A DNA stretch of 64,000 nucleotides, taken from NCBI GenBank assembly GCA_944323745.1, contig CALUTQ010000001.1:420863-484862 (forward strand). The letters are read 5' to 3'. Position 1 is the stretch's first letter. Each line of letters opens with the position of its first letter. The position numbers and the translations under genes were made by a program. Positions 1 through 7,325 of this stretch are shown here, in pieces. A model generated the notes under the pieces. The model was not told where the DNA came from. It saw nothing but the letters and a program-made list of their open reading frames with translations, and did not search any database. The stretch is from Candidatus Avelusimicrobium pullarium (GTDB taxonomy: Bacteria; Elusimicrobiota; Elusimicrobia; Elusimicrobiales; Elusimicrobiaceae).

Positions 1-1212
1 GCTCCTTTCTTGGCAGTGCTGGCCCGCTGGGGATACATTACCCCTAAAAAATGGGTGGCGGAGCACGGCGGCTGGGACGGCACGGAAGCCACGTGGAAAA
101 AATATAATAACTTTGAAAAACAGTCCTCTTATCTTTTTGACCATATGAACGGTACGGGACCTTTTAAACTGGTACGCTGGGATATTTCCGGCCGGCGCCT
201 GCAGTTGGCCGCCAACGAAGACTATTTTGAAGGGGCGCCGCAAATCAAAAATATTCATATGATGACGGTTACCGAACCGAGCACCCTGCGGCTGCTGCTG
301 GAAGGAGGGGACGTGGATATCGCCGAAATTCCCACCCAGTATGCCGACCAGCTTAAAGGCAATAAAAACGTAGTAGTTTACGATAACCTGCCCCGTTTAC
401 GCACGGACCCTGTCATTTTCTTTACGTTAGACATTAATGCCAAAGGCAACCCCGATATCGGCTCGGGCAAGTTGGACGGGCAAGGCATTCCGCCCGATTT
501 CTTTTCCGATTTGGACGTGCGCAAAGGCTTTGAATATGCCTTTGATTACGATGCCTTTTTAAAGGAAGGCTTAGGGGAGCGCGGCACGCGCGCCTACGGT
601 CCTGCGCCGGAAGGCTTGGTCTTTTACGATAAAGACGACCCGCATTATAATTTTGACTTGAAAAAAGCGGAAGAACACTTTAAAAAAGCCTGGGGCGGCC
701 AAGTGTGGGATAAAGGCTTCGCCTTTACCATTACCTACAATACGGGCGGTTTCCCGCGGCAGATGGCGGCCGAAATGCTTAAACGCAATGTGGAAAGCCT
801 TAACCCCAAGTTTAAAGTGGATGTGCGCGGCGTGATGTGGGCCTCTTTCTTGGAAAAAACAGCTGCCCGCCAAATGCCTATGTGGGTGCGCGGCTGGGTG
901 GCCGATTATGCCGACCCGCATAATTTTTACTTTAACTTTATGCACAGCGACGGGCGCTATGCTTATTCCCAAGGTTACAAAAACCCGGAAGCGGACCGGC
1001 TGGTAATGCAGGCGGTGGCGGAGCCCCGTCCGGAAAAGCGCGCCAAATATTACAAACAGCTGCAAAAAATTGCCTATGACGATGCAATGCAAATCTACAC
1101 GATTCATCCCACGGGTTTATGGGCGATGCGCAGCCGCGTAAAGGGTTTTTACGACAACCCCGTCTTTATGGGCTTGTATTTTTACCCGATGTATAAAGCA
1201 AGCGAAAAATAA
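1..1212 (+). CDS. Peptide-type ABC transporter substrate-binding protein (5' end cut by window)
   Basis: C-terminal 403 residues of a family 5 extracellular solute-binding protein (DppA/OppA type), which captures peptides or similar solutes in the periplasm for an ABC importer. The frame is open from base 1, so the true start and signal peptide lie outside the window; the TTG at 10 is not a believable start. Visible family features are the segment EPSTLRLLLEGGDVDIAEIP, a late DPHNFYFNFMHSDGRY stretch typical of the second lobe, and a C-terminus ending in YKASEK. The partner permeases and ATPases are not in view. The substrate cannot be told from sequence. A strong terminator follows at once, so this is the last gene of its operon. 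Family call is firm; peptide specificity is inferred. Confidence 0.85.
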   Translation, partial: APFLAVLARWGYITPKKWVAEHGGWDGTEATWKKYNNFEKQSSYLFDHMNGTGPFKLVRWDISGRRLQLAANEDYFEGAPQIKNIHMMTVTEPSTLRLLLEGGDVDIAEIPTQYADQLKGNKNVVVYDNLPRLRTDPVIFFTLDINAKGNPDIGSGKLDGQGIPPDFFSDLDVRKGFEYAFDYDAFLKEGLGERGTRAYGPAPEGLVFYDKDDPHYNFDLKKAEEHFKKAWGGQVWDKGFAFTITYNTGGFPRQMAAEMLKRNVESLNPKFKVDVRGVMWASFLEKTAARQMPMWVRGWVADYADPHNFYFNFMHSDGRYAYSQGYKNPEADRLVMQAVAEPRPEKRAKYYKQLQKIAYDDAMQIYTIHPTGLWAMRSRVKGFYDNPVFMGLYFYPMYKASEK

Positions 1213-1228
1213 ATTAACAATGTTTACA

Positions 1229-1259
1229 AAACGCACGGGTTAAAAGCCGTGCGTTTTTT
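1229..1259 (+). terminator. Rho-independent terminator after the binding-protein gene
   Basis: A perfect stem AACGCACGG / CCGTGCGTT around 1230-1255 with an 8-base loop is followed by a T run. It insulates the pilin gene that begins 50 bp downstream. Confidence 0.9.
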
Positions 1260-1278
1260 GTCGGTCTTTTTAAAAGGC

Positions 1279-1312
1279 TTGTATTGTTTTTTTTTTTTGA
1301 TAAATTTTGTCT
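1279..1312 (+). promoter_or_regulatory. Pilin promoter with T-tract spacer (copy 1)
   Basis: Seen: TTGTAT at 1279-1284, then a run of 12 T at 1287-1298, then TGATAAATT at 1298-1306 (an extended -10, TGn plus TAAATT; -35 to -10 spacing 16). The ATG at 1313 lies 6 nt past the -10, where transcription would be expected to start. No Shine-Dalgarno sequence precedes the ATG. The same arrangement occurs before the pilins at 37525 and 59243. Inferred: a leaderless transcript whose promoter spacer is a slippage-prone homopolymer. Confidence 0.6.
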
Positions 1313-1335
1313 ATGAACAAAATTTATCAAAAAAA
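1292..1335 (+). repeat. 19-bp perfect inverted repeat with the pilin start codon in its loop (copy 1)
   Basis: Left arm 1292-1310 (TTTTTTTGATAAATTTTGT) is the exact reverse complement of 1317-1335. The 6-nt loop CTATGA (1311-1316) holds the ATG. The last arm pair is T-A here but C-G in the copies at 37504-37547 and 59222-59265, a compensatory change. The right arm encodes codons 2 to 8 of the pilin. Confidence 0.9.
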
Positions 1336-1927
1336 GACATTGTTGCCCAATCTGCCCGTAAAACGCCAATTTGGCGGTTTTACGCTAATTGAACTCTTGG
1401 TGGTAGTTCTAATTATTGGTATATTGGCGGCGGTGGCTTTGCCACAATATAATAAAGCGGTATGGCGCAGCCGCGGCGCAGAGTTAATCACCCAAGCGCG
1501 TATTTTGGGGGAAGCGCAGCAACGCTATGTAATGGCTAACGGACAATATCCCAATAGCATAGATGAACTGGATGTTTCATACGACGGGTGGGAAAGCCCT
1601 TCTAGTTTGTGTGGCTTTGCAACCAGTTCTTCTAGGCAGCGTAAGACAAAAAATTACCATATTATGCTAACCGATGTGCCAACTGATAGTCCGGATACAG
1701 CTATGAGGTGGGCCTATGCAGGTTTTACGGATACAGAAGAGTCACCCTATAAATGTTCTGGAATAGTGTATGTACATACTGCGCCTGGTTTTTCTGAGGG
1801 AGAAAAAAATAAAATTTACTGCTATTATCGTTCTGCTGGCACGGGACATAATTGGTGTGAAGAAGTTTGGGGGTGTAAACAACAAGTGCTTAATCTAGGA
1901 ATAACCGTACTGTATAAGCTTCCTTAA
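1313..1927 (+). CDS. Type IV pilin-like protein (PilE/PulG-type), pilin 1
   Basis: A 204-residue protein with a short basic leader (MNKIYQKK...) followed by the class III prepilin signal [19 protein letters not shown]; the peptidase would cut after the second Gly and the +5 Glu is present. The hydrophobic N-terminal helix extends through VALPQYNKAV, and a Cys-containing globular domain follows, as in major and minor pilins. It stands alone, between a terminator and a tRNA. Start chosen at ATG 1313 because the same MxKIYQKK leader begins the two other pilins in the window; an in-frame TTG six bases upstream is less likely. The 3' half looks more AT-rich than its neighbours and shares little with the paralogs beyond the helix. 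Whether it is a major pilin, a minor pilin or a pseudopilin cannot be decided. Confidence 0.9.
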   Translation: MNKIYQKKTLLPNLPVKRQFGGFTLIELLVVVLIIGILAAVALPQYNKAVWRSRGAELITQARILGEAQQRYVMANGQYPNSIDELDVSYDGWESPSSLCGFATSSSRQRKTKNYHIMLTDVPTDSPDTAMRWAYAGFTDTEESPYKCSGIVYVHTAPGFSEGEKNKIYCYYRSAGTGHNWCEEVWGCKQQVLNLGITVLYKLP

Positions 1928-1931
1928 CGTG

Positions 1932-1961
1932 TTTACTTTAGATATAAATATTTGCTATACT
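1932..1961 (+). promoter_or_regulatory. Probable tRNA-Met promoter, almost no 5' leader
   Basis: TTTACT at 1932-1937 and TATACT at 1956-1961 with an 18-bp spacer; TGC just before the -10 makes it an extended -10. The mature tRNA begins only 5 nt after the -10, so transcription would start at or next to tRNA base 1. Confidence 0.55.
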
Positions 1962-1966
1962 TATAT

Positions 1967-2040
1967 TGCGGGGTAGAGAAGCCTGGTATCTCGCAAGGCC
2001 CATAACCTTGAGATCACTGGTTCAAATCCAGTCCCCGCAA
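1967..2040 (+). tRNA. tRNA-Met(CAT), initiator type
   Basis: A 74-nt cloverleaf: acceptor TGCGGGG/CCCCGCA with discriminator A, D-arm GAGA/TCTC with loop AGCCTGGTA, anticodon stem CAAGG/CCTTG with loop CCCATAA (anticodon CAT at 2001-2003), T-arm ACTGG/CCAGT with loop TTCAAAT. It aligns position by position with bacterial initiator tRNA (same D-loop, A11-U24, CAU). Two departures: base pair 1-72 is U-A rather than the usual C-A mismatch, and the three G-C pairs of the anticodon stem become A-U, G-C, G-C. CCA is not encoded. Confidence 0.93.
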
Positions 2041-2051
2041 TAGATTTTATG

Positions 2052-2078
2052 ACCGCCCGCCAGGGGGCGGTTTTTTTT
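2052..2078 (+). terminator. Rho-independent terminator after tRNA-Met
   Basis: Stem ACCGCCC (2052-2058) with GGGCGGT (2065-2071), followed by eight T. It lies 12 nt past the tRNA. Confidence 0.9.
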
Positions 2079-2148
2079 ATGCCTTCTTGCAGCCGTCGGC
2101 ACCCTGCTCTTTCGGCGGCCGTTTTTCCGTTTAGGTGTCTTTATCTGC

Positions 2149-2183
2149 CAAAACCCCCGTCTGCAGAGGCGGGGGTTTGGCGC
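2149..2183 (-). terminator. Probable terminator of the hydrolase gene
   Basis: Strong inverted repeat around AAACCCCCG ... CGGGGGTTT (2152-2178), just past the stop at 2190. The T run on the minus strand is short and partly inside the stem, so efficiency is uncertain. Confidence 0.6.
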
Positions 2184-2189
2184 TTTTGT

Positions 2190-2957
2190 TTAGAAAGACA
2201 AGGTATCATTGTCTTGCGGAATAAGCACATTGGGCAGGTGCAGGGCCTGAATGTCTTGGCGGGTTACCGTAAGGTGGCTGACGGCGTCCATATGGCTGGC
2301 GACAATGGTGGCCTTGGGGGCAAAGGCGGCCAACGCTTTTACGTCGTCGGTATCCATAATCAGCCGTTCCCCGTTTAACAGGCGGGCGCCGCAGGCATTA
2401 ACGATAATAATATCGGGGCGGTATTTTTCTATGCTTTGGCTTACCTCGGGGCACCAAATAGTGTCACCGGCCAAATACAATGTTTTTTCCGTTTCCGCTT
2501 TAAACACCACGCCCATCGCATCGTAAGGCATTCCCATAGAAAGGCACGCGGGTTTTACCGTTTCTCTGCGGCCGTGTTGGGTGGGGGTTTTATAAAGCAT
2601 AATACCTTGGTACGGGCTGCCCTGCTCGCTTAAAATGTGTACGTTGGAAAACCCCAGCGCTTCTATGATTTCTTTATCCGTCTGCGATTGCACGAAAAAG
2701 AAAATGTCTTTGGCTAAAGCCGCGGCGGCATATTCGTCCCAATGGTCCGGATGAACGTGGGTTAAAATGACGGCGTCGGCTTTTGCCGCATCCTGTACCG
2801 ACAGCGGCAGAGGCGTACGCGGTTGACGCACCTGACTGTTGAAGGCTCCTTCAAACCCCGGCATATATTCCTTGGGCCCCAGCCAAGGGTCTATTAAAAA
2901 TTTTACGCCTGCGTAGGTAATGTGCAGGGTGGCATTTCTGATTTGATGTATTTGCAT
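2190..2957 (-). CDS. MBL-fold metallo-hydrolase (UlaG/YycJ-like)
   Basis: A 255-residue metallo-beta-lactamase-fold hydrolase. The metal-binding signature THVHPDHWDE is at residues 66-75 (H67, H69, D71, H72); a later LAGDTIWC segment supplies the bridging Asp, and SHMDAVSH a further His. It has no signal peptide, so it acts in the cytoplasm. It resembles the UlaG-like group of lactonases and general MBL hydrolases, but the substrate cannot be read from the sequence. It is divergent from an HxlR-family regulator, and the two probably share control: a good minus-strand promoter (TTGTCA-17-TATAAT) lies at 2980-3008. An inducible detoxification role, as for many HxlR targets, is inference. Confidence 0.85.
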   Translation of the reverse strand: MQIHQIRNATLHITYAGVKFLIDPWLGPKEYMPGFEGAFNSQVRQPRTPLPLSVQDAAKADAVILTHVHPDHWDEYAAAALAKDIFFFVQSQTDKEIIEALGFSNVHILSEQGSPYQGIMLYKTPTQHGRRETVKPACLSMGMPYDAMGVVFKAETEKTLYLAGDTIWCPEVSQSIEKYRPDIIIVNACGARLLNGERLIMDTDDVKALAAFAPKATIVASHMDAVSHLTVTRQDIQALHLPNVLIPQDNDTLSF

Positions 2958-2979
2958 AATGTAAACCTCCGTTTCCGTT

Positions 2980-3053
2980 ATTATAAATAATGGCTATATG
3001 TTTGACAAGAACATACTAATTTGTATAATACTTACTTTTTTGTATAATAGTAC
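2980..3053. promoter_or_regulatory. Divergent promoters and repeated operator between hydrolase and hxlR-type gene
   Basis: Minus strand: TTGTCA (3003-3008), 17 bp, TATAAT (2980-2985). Plus strand: TTGACA (3002-3007), 16 bp, TATAAT (3024-3029). The two -35 boxes occupy the same bases on opposite strands. A direct repeat TTGTATAATA occurs at 3021-3030 and 3040-3049, covering the plus-strand -10 and start site, a plausible binding site for the HxlR protein encoded just downstream. Confidence 0.65.
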
Positions 3054-3076
3054 CTATAAAGTAATCAGGTGGATAT

Positions 3077-3433
3077 ATGGCCAAACGCAAAAAGACGATG
3101 TATCAGTGCCCGCTGGAAGCGTGTATGGACATTATAGGCGGCAAATATAAAGGGGTAATTATCGGCCATTTAATAGATAAAACCCTGCGTTACAGCCAAT
3201 TGCAAAAATTGGTTGCCCACGCTACGCCCAAAATGCTTATCCAGCAGTTAAAAGAATTGGAAGCCGACGGTGTGATAAAACGCAAACTCTACCCCGTCGT
3301 GCCGCCTAAGACGGAATATTCGCTGACGGAACGCGGCAAGAGCCTTATTCCGGCCATCCTTGAGCTGAACAGATGGGGAATGAAATATTTGAAAGAGGAA
3401 AATATTCCCTGCGCCTATAAAGGCAAGTTATAA
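3077..3433 (+). CDS. HxlR-family (DUF24) winged-helix transcriptional regulator
   Basis: 118 residues, the normal size for a HxlR regulator. The family pattern CPLEACMDIIGGKYKGVIIG opens the domain, followed by LRYSQLQKL, ATPKMLIQQLKELEADGVI (recognition helix and wing) and YSLTERGKSLIP. A Cys sits near the N-terminus (C11), the position used for thiol-based sensing of electrophiles or oxidants in several members such as YodB and HypR. RBS AGGTGG lies 4 nt before the ATG. The gene is divergent from the MBL hydrolase and probably controls it and itself through the repeats at 3021-3053. The inducer is unknown. Confidence 0.92.
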   Translation: MAKRKKTMYQCPLEACMDIIGGKYKGVIIGHLIDKTLRYSQLQKLVAHATPKMLIQQLKELEADGVIKRKLYPVVPPKTEYSLTERGKSLIPAILELNRWGMKYLKEENIPCAYKGKL

Positions 3434-3564
3434 CACAAGGCCCGCCGCCAAGCCCCCGCAGCCGGTGCAACCGGCCAGGGCAGGCGACGCACTTGCCGTA
3501 TATTTATGTACAATTAAAAAAAGAACAGGGTTTGTCCTGCCGTTTATTAAGGAAGGGAAACAGT

Positions 3565-4566
3565 ATGAAAAATATGGTATTTGTAGGAAACCACAAAAAT
3601 TTTTCCGGTCTGCGCTTGGGTGCGCGGCTGGCTAAAGTGCTGGCTGAAAAAGGAAACGAAGTCGTTTTAGCCGGCGTTAAGGGCAAATTGCCCAAACATA
3701 CCGATTTAAAAACGCTGGAAGTATCGGCCGCCGCTAAAGCCAAAACATTGGCTGAGACAATGAAGAAAGAAAACGTACAACGCGTTATTTCGCTGGTGTC
3801 TTTGCCGGCGTGTGAAGCCGCCGCCCTGGCCGGTGTGCCGTATATTTATTGCGAGCCGGAAAATTTTAAAGAAGAAAAAACCGTCAAAAATAAAAAAGCT
3901 CTGCTTAAAAAAGCCCAAAAAGTGGTGGTCATCGGCAAAGGGGAAAACCCGCTGGATAAAAAAATCTATTCTTCCAATGCCGTGCGCACGCCCAACCCGG
4001 CCGTGTGGGTGGAACATTATAATTATAATAAGCCGGCCTGCTTTAAGAAAGAAAACAACATTGTGGCCGCCGGCAAATTGGCCAAAAGCGGCGGGTTTGA
4101 CGTGCTCTTAAAAACCTGGGCCCGTTTGGCCCCGGCCCACACCACGTGGCATTTGACCATCGTGGGCGACGGTGCAAGCAAAGCCGCTTTGAAAAAATTT
4201 ATTGAAAAAAATCACCTTTCGGGCAGTACCGAAATTGTGCCGGCAGACAGCGACCTTTACAGTCTGCTGCGCAATGCAGACATTTACGTCAGCCCCGCGC
4301 GCGAAGCCGAAGGGTTGGACGAATTGCTTGACGCGATGGCCAGCAAGCTGCCCGTTGTCGCAACCGATGTGCCGGGCGCCGATGAGCTGGTGGCCAATGC
4401 TTTAAGCGGCCTGCTGGTAAACAGCGGCGAAGAAGAACCCCTTACCGTTGCGCTGGACGATTTAATGGTCAACTGGGGCAAACGGGTGGGGATGGCCATA
4501 GAGGCTTCCCGAATGAAGGAACGCTTCCCGTTTGAAATATTTGCCGCTTTGTTTGAGGACAAATAA
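3565..4566 (+). CDS. GT4-like glycosyltransferase
   Basis: A 333-residue GT-B fold glycosyltransferase resembling family 4. The N-terminal half opens with VFVGNHKNFSGLRLGARLAKVLAEKG, a nucleotide-sugar-type Rossmann start. The C-terminal half has VAAGKLAKSGGFDVLLKTW and the EAEGLDELLDAMASKLPVVA segment, the E-x7-E-like donor-binding motif. The open frame extends upstream to 3493, but ATG 3565 has a clear RBS (AAGGAAGGG) and starts at the conserved beta strand. It is followed 8 bp later by a GT9 enzyme, so the two probably work together on a cell-surface glycan such as LPS core. Donor and acceptor are unknown. Confidence 0.82.
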   Translation: MKNMVFVGNHKNFSGLRLGARLAKVLAEKGNEVVLAGVKGKLPKHTDLKTLEVSAAAKAKTLAETMKKENVQRVISLVSLPACEAAALAGVPYIYCEPENFKEEKTVKNKKALLKKAQKVVVIGKGENPLDKKIYSSNAVRTPNPAVWVEHYNYNKPACFKKENNIVAAGKLAKSGGFDVLLKTWARLAPAHTTWHLTIVGDGASKAALKKFIEKNHLSGSTEIVPADSDLYSLLRNADIYVSPAREAEGLDELLDAMASKLPVVATDVPGADELVANALSGLLVNSGEEEPLTVALDDLMVNWGKRVGMAIEASRMKERFPFEIFAALFEDK

Positions 4567-4574
4567 TCTTTTTT

Positions 4575-5789
4575 ATGCCATTTAACGACGATAAAACGCG
4601 GCTTTCCCTGCGTGCCTGGGAGCTCTTGCCCCAGATGTACGGGCGTGATTGCCGCGTGGTGCGTTGGGCGTTTGCCTATCGTCGTTTGCGAAACGAAATC
4701 TGGTGGTATTGGCGGCGTCGTCTGCTGTCCTTTTTAAAAAAAGGCCTTCCCAAAGATAACCACTTGCACGTGTTTTGGCATTTGCGCGGCGGACTGGGCG
4801 ATTGCGCCGTAGCGCGGCTGGCGGTGCTTGCCCTGCGTGAAAAACTGCCGCAGGCCGTGTTCTATTTTCATACGGACTCCCCGCAAGCTGCTTCTGCTTT
4901 GTTTGCACAAGACGAACAGAACGTTTTTTTGCCGGCCGGCCTGCCGCTTTGGCATAAATATGACGTGGCCTTTGAAACGTGCCAGTCCTTTAAAACCGTC
5001 CACGCCGACCGTAAACGTATTGCTGCAGTGGCGCCGCAGTTTGTGCCGCTGCTGGACAAAATGACGGCGCGGCAAAAAGAATTTGCTTTCTTTCTTTCCG
5101 ACAATTATTTAATGGAAGATTTGCTGGGCCGTTTTATGGTGCGCCAAGGTCTGCCGCGCGCGGGAATGCTGGCTTATTTAAGCGGGCTTGATTTTGACCC
5201 GCTGGCCGCGCCTGCTTTGCCCGCTTTTTTGACGGACGCCAAACGCTTGGAACGTTTTAACTTAAACGGCAAAAAATACATTACGTTTCACGACGGTATA
5301 GACAGCACGTTTGCCTTGCACGGCAAACGGCCGCTTAAATGCTGGCCGGAACAAAAATGGCGCGAACTGGCCGCGCGCATTAAGGCCAAATTTCCGGACG
5401 TGCTTTTGGTGCAGTTGGGCGGCAAAAACAGCACGCCTTTTGATTTTGCCGATGTCAGTTTGGTGGGCAAAACGGCGGTGGCCGATTTGCCCTGCATCCT
5501 GCAGTATGCCCTGCTGCATATAGACGGCGAAAGCGGGCTGGTGCAGCTGACCCGTTTTTTAAACACGCCGTGCGTCGTGCTGTTTGGCCCGACGGATAAA
5601 AAATTCTTCGGGCTGGAAAAAAATATCAATTTAAAAAAGGATGTCTGCGGCAGCTGTATGTGGCTGTTGGGCACGGCTTGGCACGTGCGCTGTGCCTTGG
5701 GGTACGCCGGTTGCCGTAATTTGGATGAACTGCAGCCGCAGGAAGTATTTGAAAATACGGAACGCGTGCTTGCGGCCCGTTTAAAATAA
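4575..5789 (+). CDS. Family 9 (heptosyltransferase-like) glycosyltransferase
   Basis: 404 residues. After an Arg/Trp-rich N-terminal stretch, the GT9 pattern begins with FWHLRGGLGDCAVARLAVL (G-x-G-D loop) and ends with the C-terminal signature LLHIDGESGLVQLTRFLNTPCVVLFGPTD, which in WaaC/WaaF-type enzymes binds the ADP-sugar. A Cys-rich tail (CGSCMWLL ... VRCALGYAGCRN) is typical of GT9 proteins. Likely adds a sugar to LPS core or a related glycan on the cytoplasmic face of the inner membrane. It pairs with the GT4-like gene upstream. Its stop overlaps the 3' end of the convergent murJ-like gene by 9 bp. ADP-heptose as donor is a family-level guess. Confidence 0.82.
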   Translation: MPFNDDKTRLSLRAWELLPQMYGRDCRVVRWAFAYRRLRNEIWWYWRRRLLSFLKKGLPKDNHLHVFWHLRGGLGDCAVARLAVLALREKLPQAVFYFHTDSPQAASALFAQDEQNVFLPAGLPLWHKYDVAFETCQSFKTVHADRKRIAAVAPQFVPLLDKMTARQKEFAFFLSDNYLMEDLLGRFMVRQGLPRAGMLAYLSGLDFDPLAAPALPAFLTDAKRLERFNLNGKKYITFHDGIDSTFALHGKRPLKCWPEQKWRELAARIKAKFPDVLLVQLGGKNSTPFDFADVSLVGKTAVADLPCILQYALLHIDGESGLVQLTRFLNTPCVVLFGPTDKKFFGLEKNINLKKDVCGSCMWLLGTAWHVRCALGYAGCRNLDELQPQEVFENTERVLAARLK

Positions 5790-7310
5790 TTTGCTGACCA
5801 GACGCGAAATTTCGCTGGACTTAAGAAAGAGCTGCAAGTCCCGGCTTTTGTAGGAAATAAGCAGCAGCGCCGCTATATAAACCGACCCGCCGAAAAGAAG
5901 ATTTAAAAAGTAGTCGCTCTCGCCCATAAATACCCGCACGGCCGCCGCGGGCAGCAACGCAATAATGTTGATGGCCAGCAGGCGCAAAAGCTCCCAAAAA
6001 GAGCGGAAATAATTTACAAAAGGGAAGTATTTGCGAAACATAAAAGCGTTTAAAATAAAGCTGAACACAAAGCCGCCCAGCACAATATAGGGGTAGCCGT
6101 AGGGCCCCAAATGCGGCAGCAAAAACCATCCCGCCATTAAAGCCAGCGCCGACGCCAGCATATAGGGGAAGGCCTCTTTCACTTTCAGCCACGCCACGAC
6201 GGTATTGCCCTGCATATTGGAAGGGACGATTAAAATGATGCTGAAAATGAGCGGTCTTAAAAAACGCACGGTATCCTGTGCCACCTGCGGCGTAAACTGC
6301 CCGCGTTCAAAAAACAGGCCCACAATATCGGCCGCAAAATAAGAACTGAATACCGCCAGCGGCGTTAAAATAAACAGCAGCAGATGATTGGTGGACAAAA
6401 AGTTTTTGTTAAATACGTTCACCTGCCCGCGGGCGGCGTTTTCGGTCAGCTCTATTTTGGAAATATTGGTTACGCGGGTGGTGATGATTTCGGTGGGGGA
6501 ATCGGTTAACTGTTTGCAATAGTTCAGCGCGCTGATAATGCCGGCCCCCATACCGCTGAGCAGGTACATAGGAATCAGGCTGTTAAATATGTCCAGTGCG
6601 GCCAGCGTCTGTCCGGTGAGCATATTTTTGCGCGCCACGGGACGTATGGCGCAGGGGCGGGGGGTAAAGCTCCAGTGCAGTTTGGTTTTAAATAATACAA
6701 TCAACACGAAAATTTGAATGATATTGGCCGCCAAAAAACCGTACATCATACTGATAATGCCGATGTGTTTGCCCCAAAACAGCAGGCACAGCAACGGGCA
6801 AAGCGCATTTAACACCCCCAGCCAGGCTACGGCAAAAAATTTATGCATTTCCGCTATGGAAGTTAAATAATACACCATCAAATTGGTGGCAAACAGAAAA
6901 AATGCCGCGCCAAGCAGCACCTGCTGGTTTTGCAAAAGGGAAAGTTCAAAACGCGATATGACGTCAATAATAGATGCAGGAAACGTCAGCCCCGCCAAAC
7001 AAAGCACCAGAGCCAACAGCAAATATACATAAAACCCCAGCGTCAAAAAACGGCGGCTGCGGGACGGATCTTCTTCCGCCAAAAACATTGCTTCCGGTAT
7101 CAGAATAACGTTGTTGAGCCGCTGCATAAACGTTACCCCGAAGCCGATCAGCATAATCAGATAAAAATAAATATCCGTGTGGGCGTTGGCGCCAAAGTAC
7201 AGCGCCACCAGCACGCTGTTTAAAAACGAAATCAATTTCCACACGGCCGTAGCCGCCACGGCCAAGGCCGCGCCGGTTTTGTAAGAAGTGGTCTTAAAAA
7301 GAGAAAGCAT
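5781..7310 (-). CDS. murJ: MurJ/MviN-family lipid flippase
   Basis: 509 residues with about 13-14 hydrophobic segments in the MOP (MATE-like) arrangement of MurJ, which flips lipid II across the inner membrane for peptidoglycan synthesis. The N-terminal LFKTTSYKTGAALAVAATAVWKLISF... and YFGANAHTDIYF resemble the first helices and the A-x-A-D segment of the family. A related polysaccharide flippase (Wzx) is the main alternative given the two glycosyltransferases next door; orthology to MurJ is moderately sure. No Shine-Dalgarno sequence precedes the ATG; instead a TATAAT ends 7 nt upstream (7318-7323), so the mRNA may be leaderless. Confidence 0.75.
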   Translation of the reverse strand: MLSLFKTTSYKTGAALAVAATAVWKLISFLNSVLVALYFGANAHTDIYFYLIMLIGFGVTFMQRLNNVILIPEAMFLAEEDPSRSRRFLTLGFYVYLLLALVLCLAGLTFPASIIDVISRFELSLLQNQQVLLGAAFFLFATNLMVYYLTSIAEMHKFFAVAWLGVLNALCPLLCLLFWGKHIGIISMMYGFLAANIIQIFVLIVLFKTKLHWSFTPRPCAIRPVARKNMLTGQTLAALDIFNSLIPMYLLSGMGAGIISALNYCKQLTDSPTEIITTRVTNISKIELTENAARGQVNVFNKNFLSTNHLLLFILTPLAVFSSYFAADIVGLFFERGQFTPQVAQDTVRFLRPLIFSIILIVPSNMQGNTVVAWLKVKEAFPYMLASALALMAGWFLLPHLGPYGYPYIVLGGFVFSFILNAFMFRKYFPFVNYFRSFWELLRLLAINIIALLPAAAVRVFMGESDYFLNLLFGGSVYIAALLLISYKSRDLQLFLKSSEISRLVSKLF

Positions 7311-7317
7311 ATTTGAT

Positions 7318-7325
7318 ATTATAAT
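7318..7325. promoter_or_regulatory. Overlapping divergent -10 boxes between murJ and gatB
   Basis: The sequence ATTATAAT holds TATAAT on the minus strand (7323 to 7318) and on the plus strand (7320-7325). The whole intergenic gap is 35 bp. Both transcripts would have very short leaders. No good -35 is seen on either side. Confidence 0.5.
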
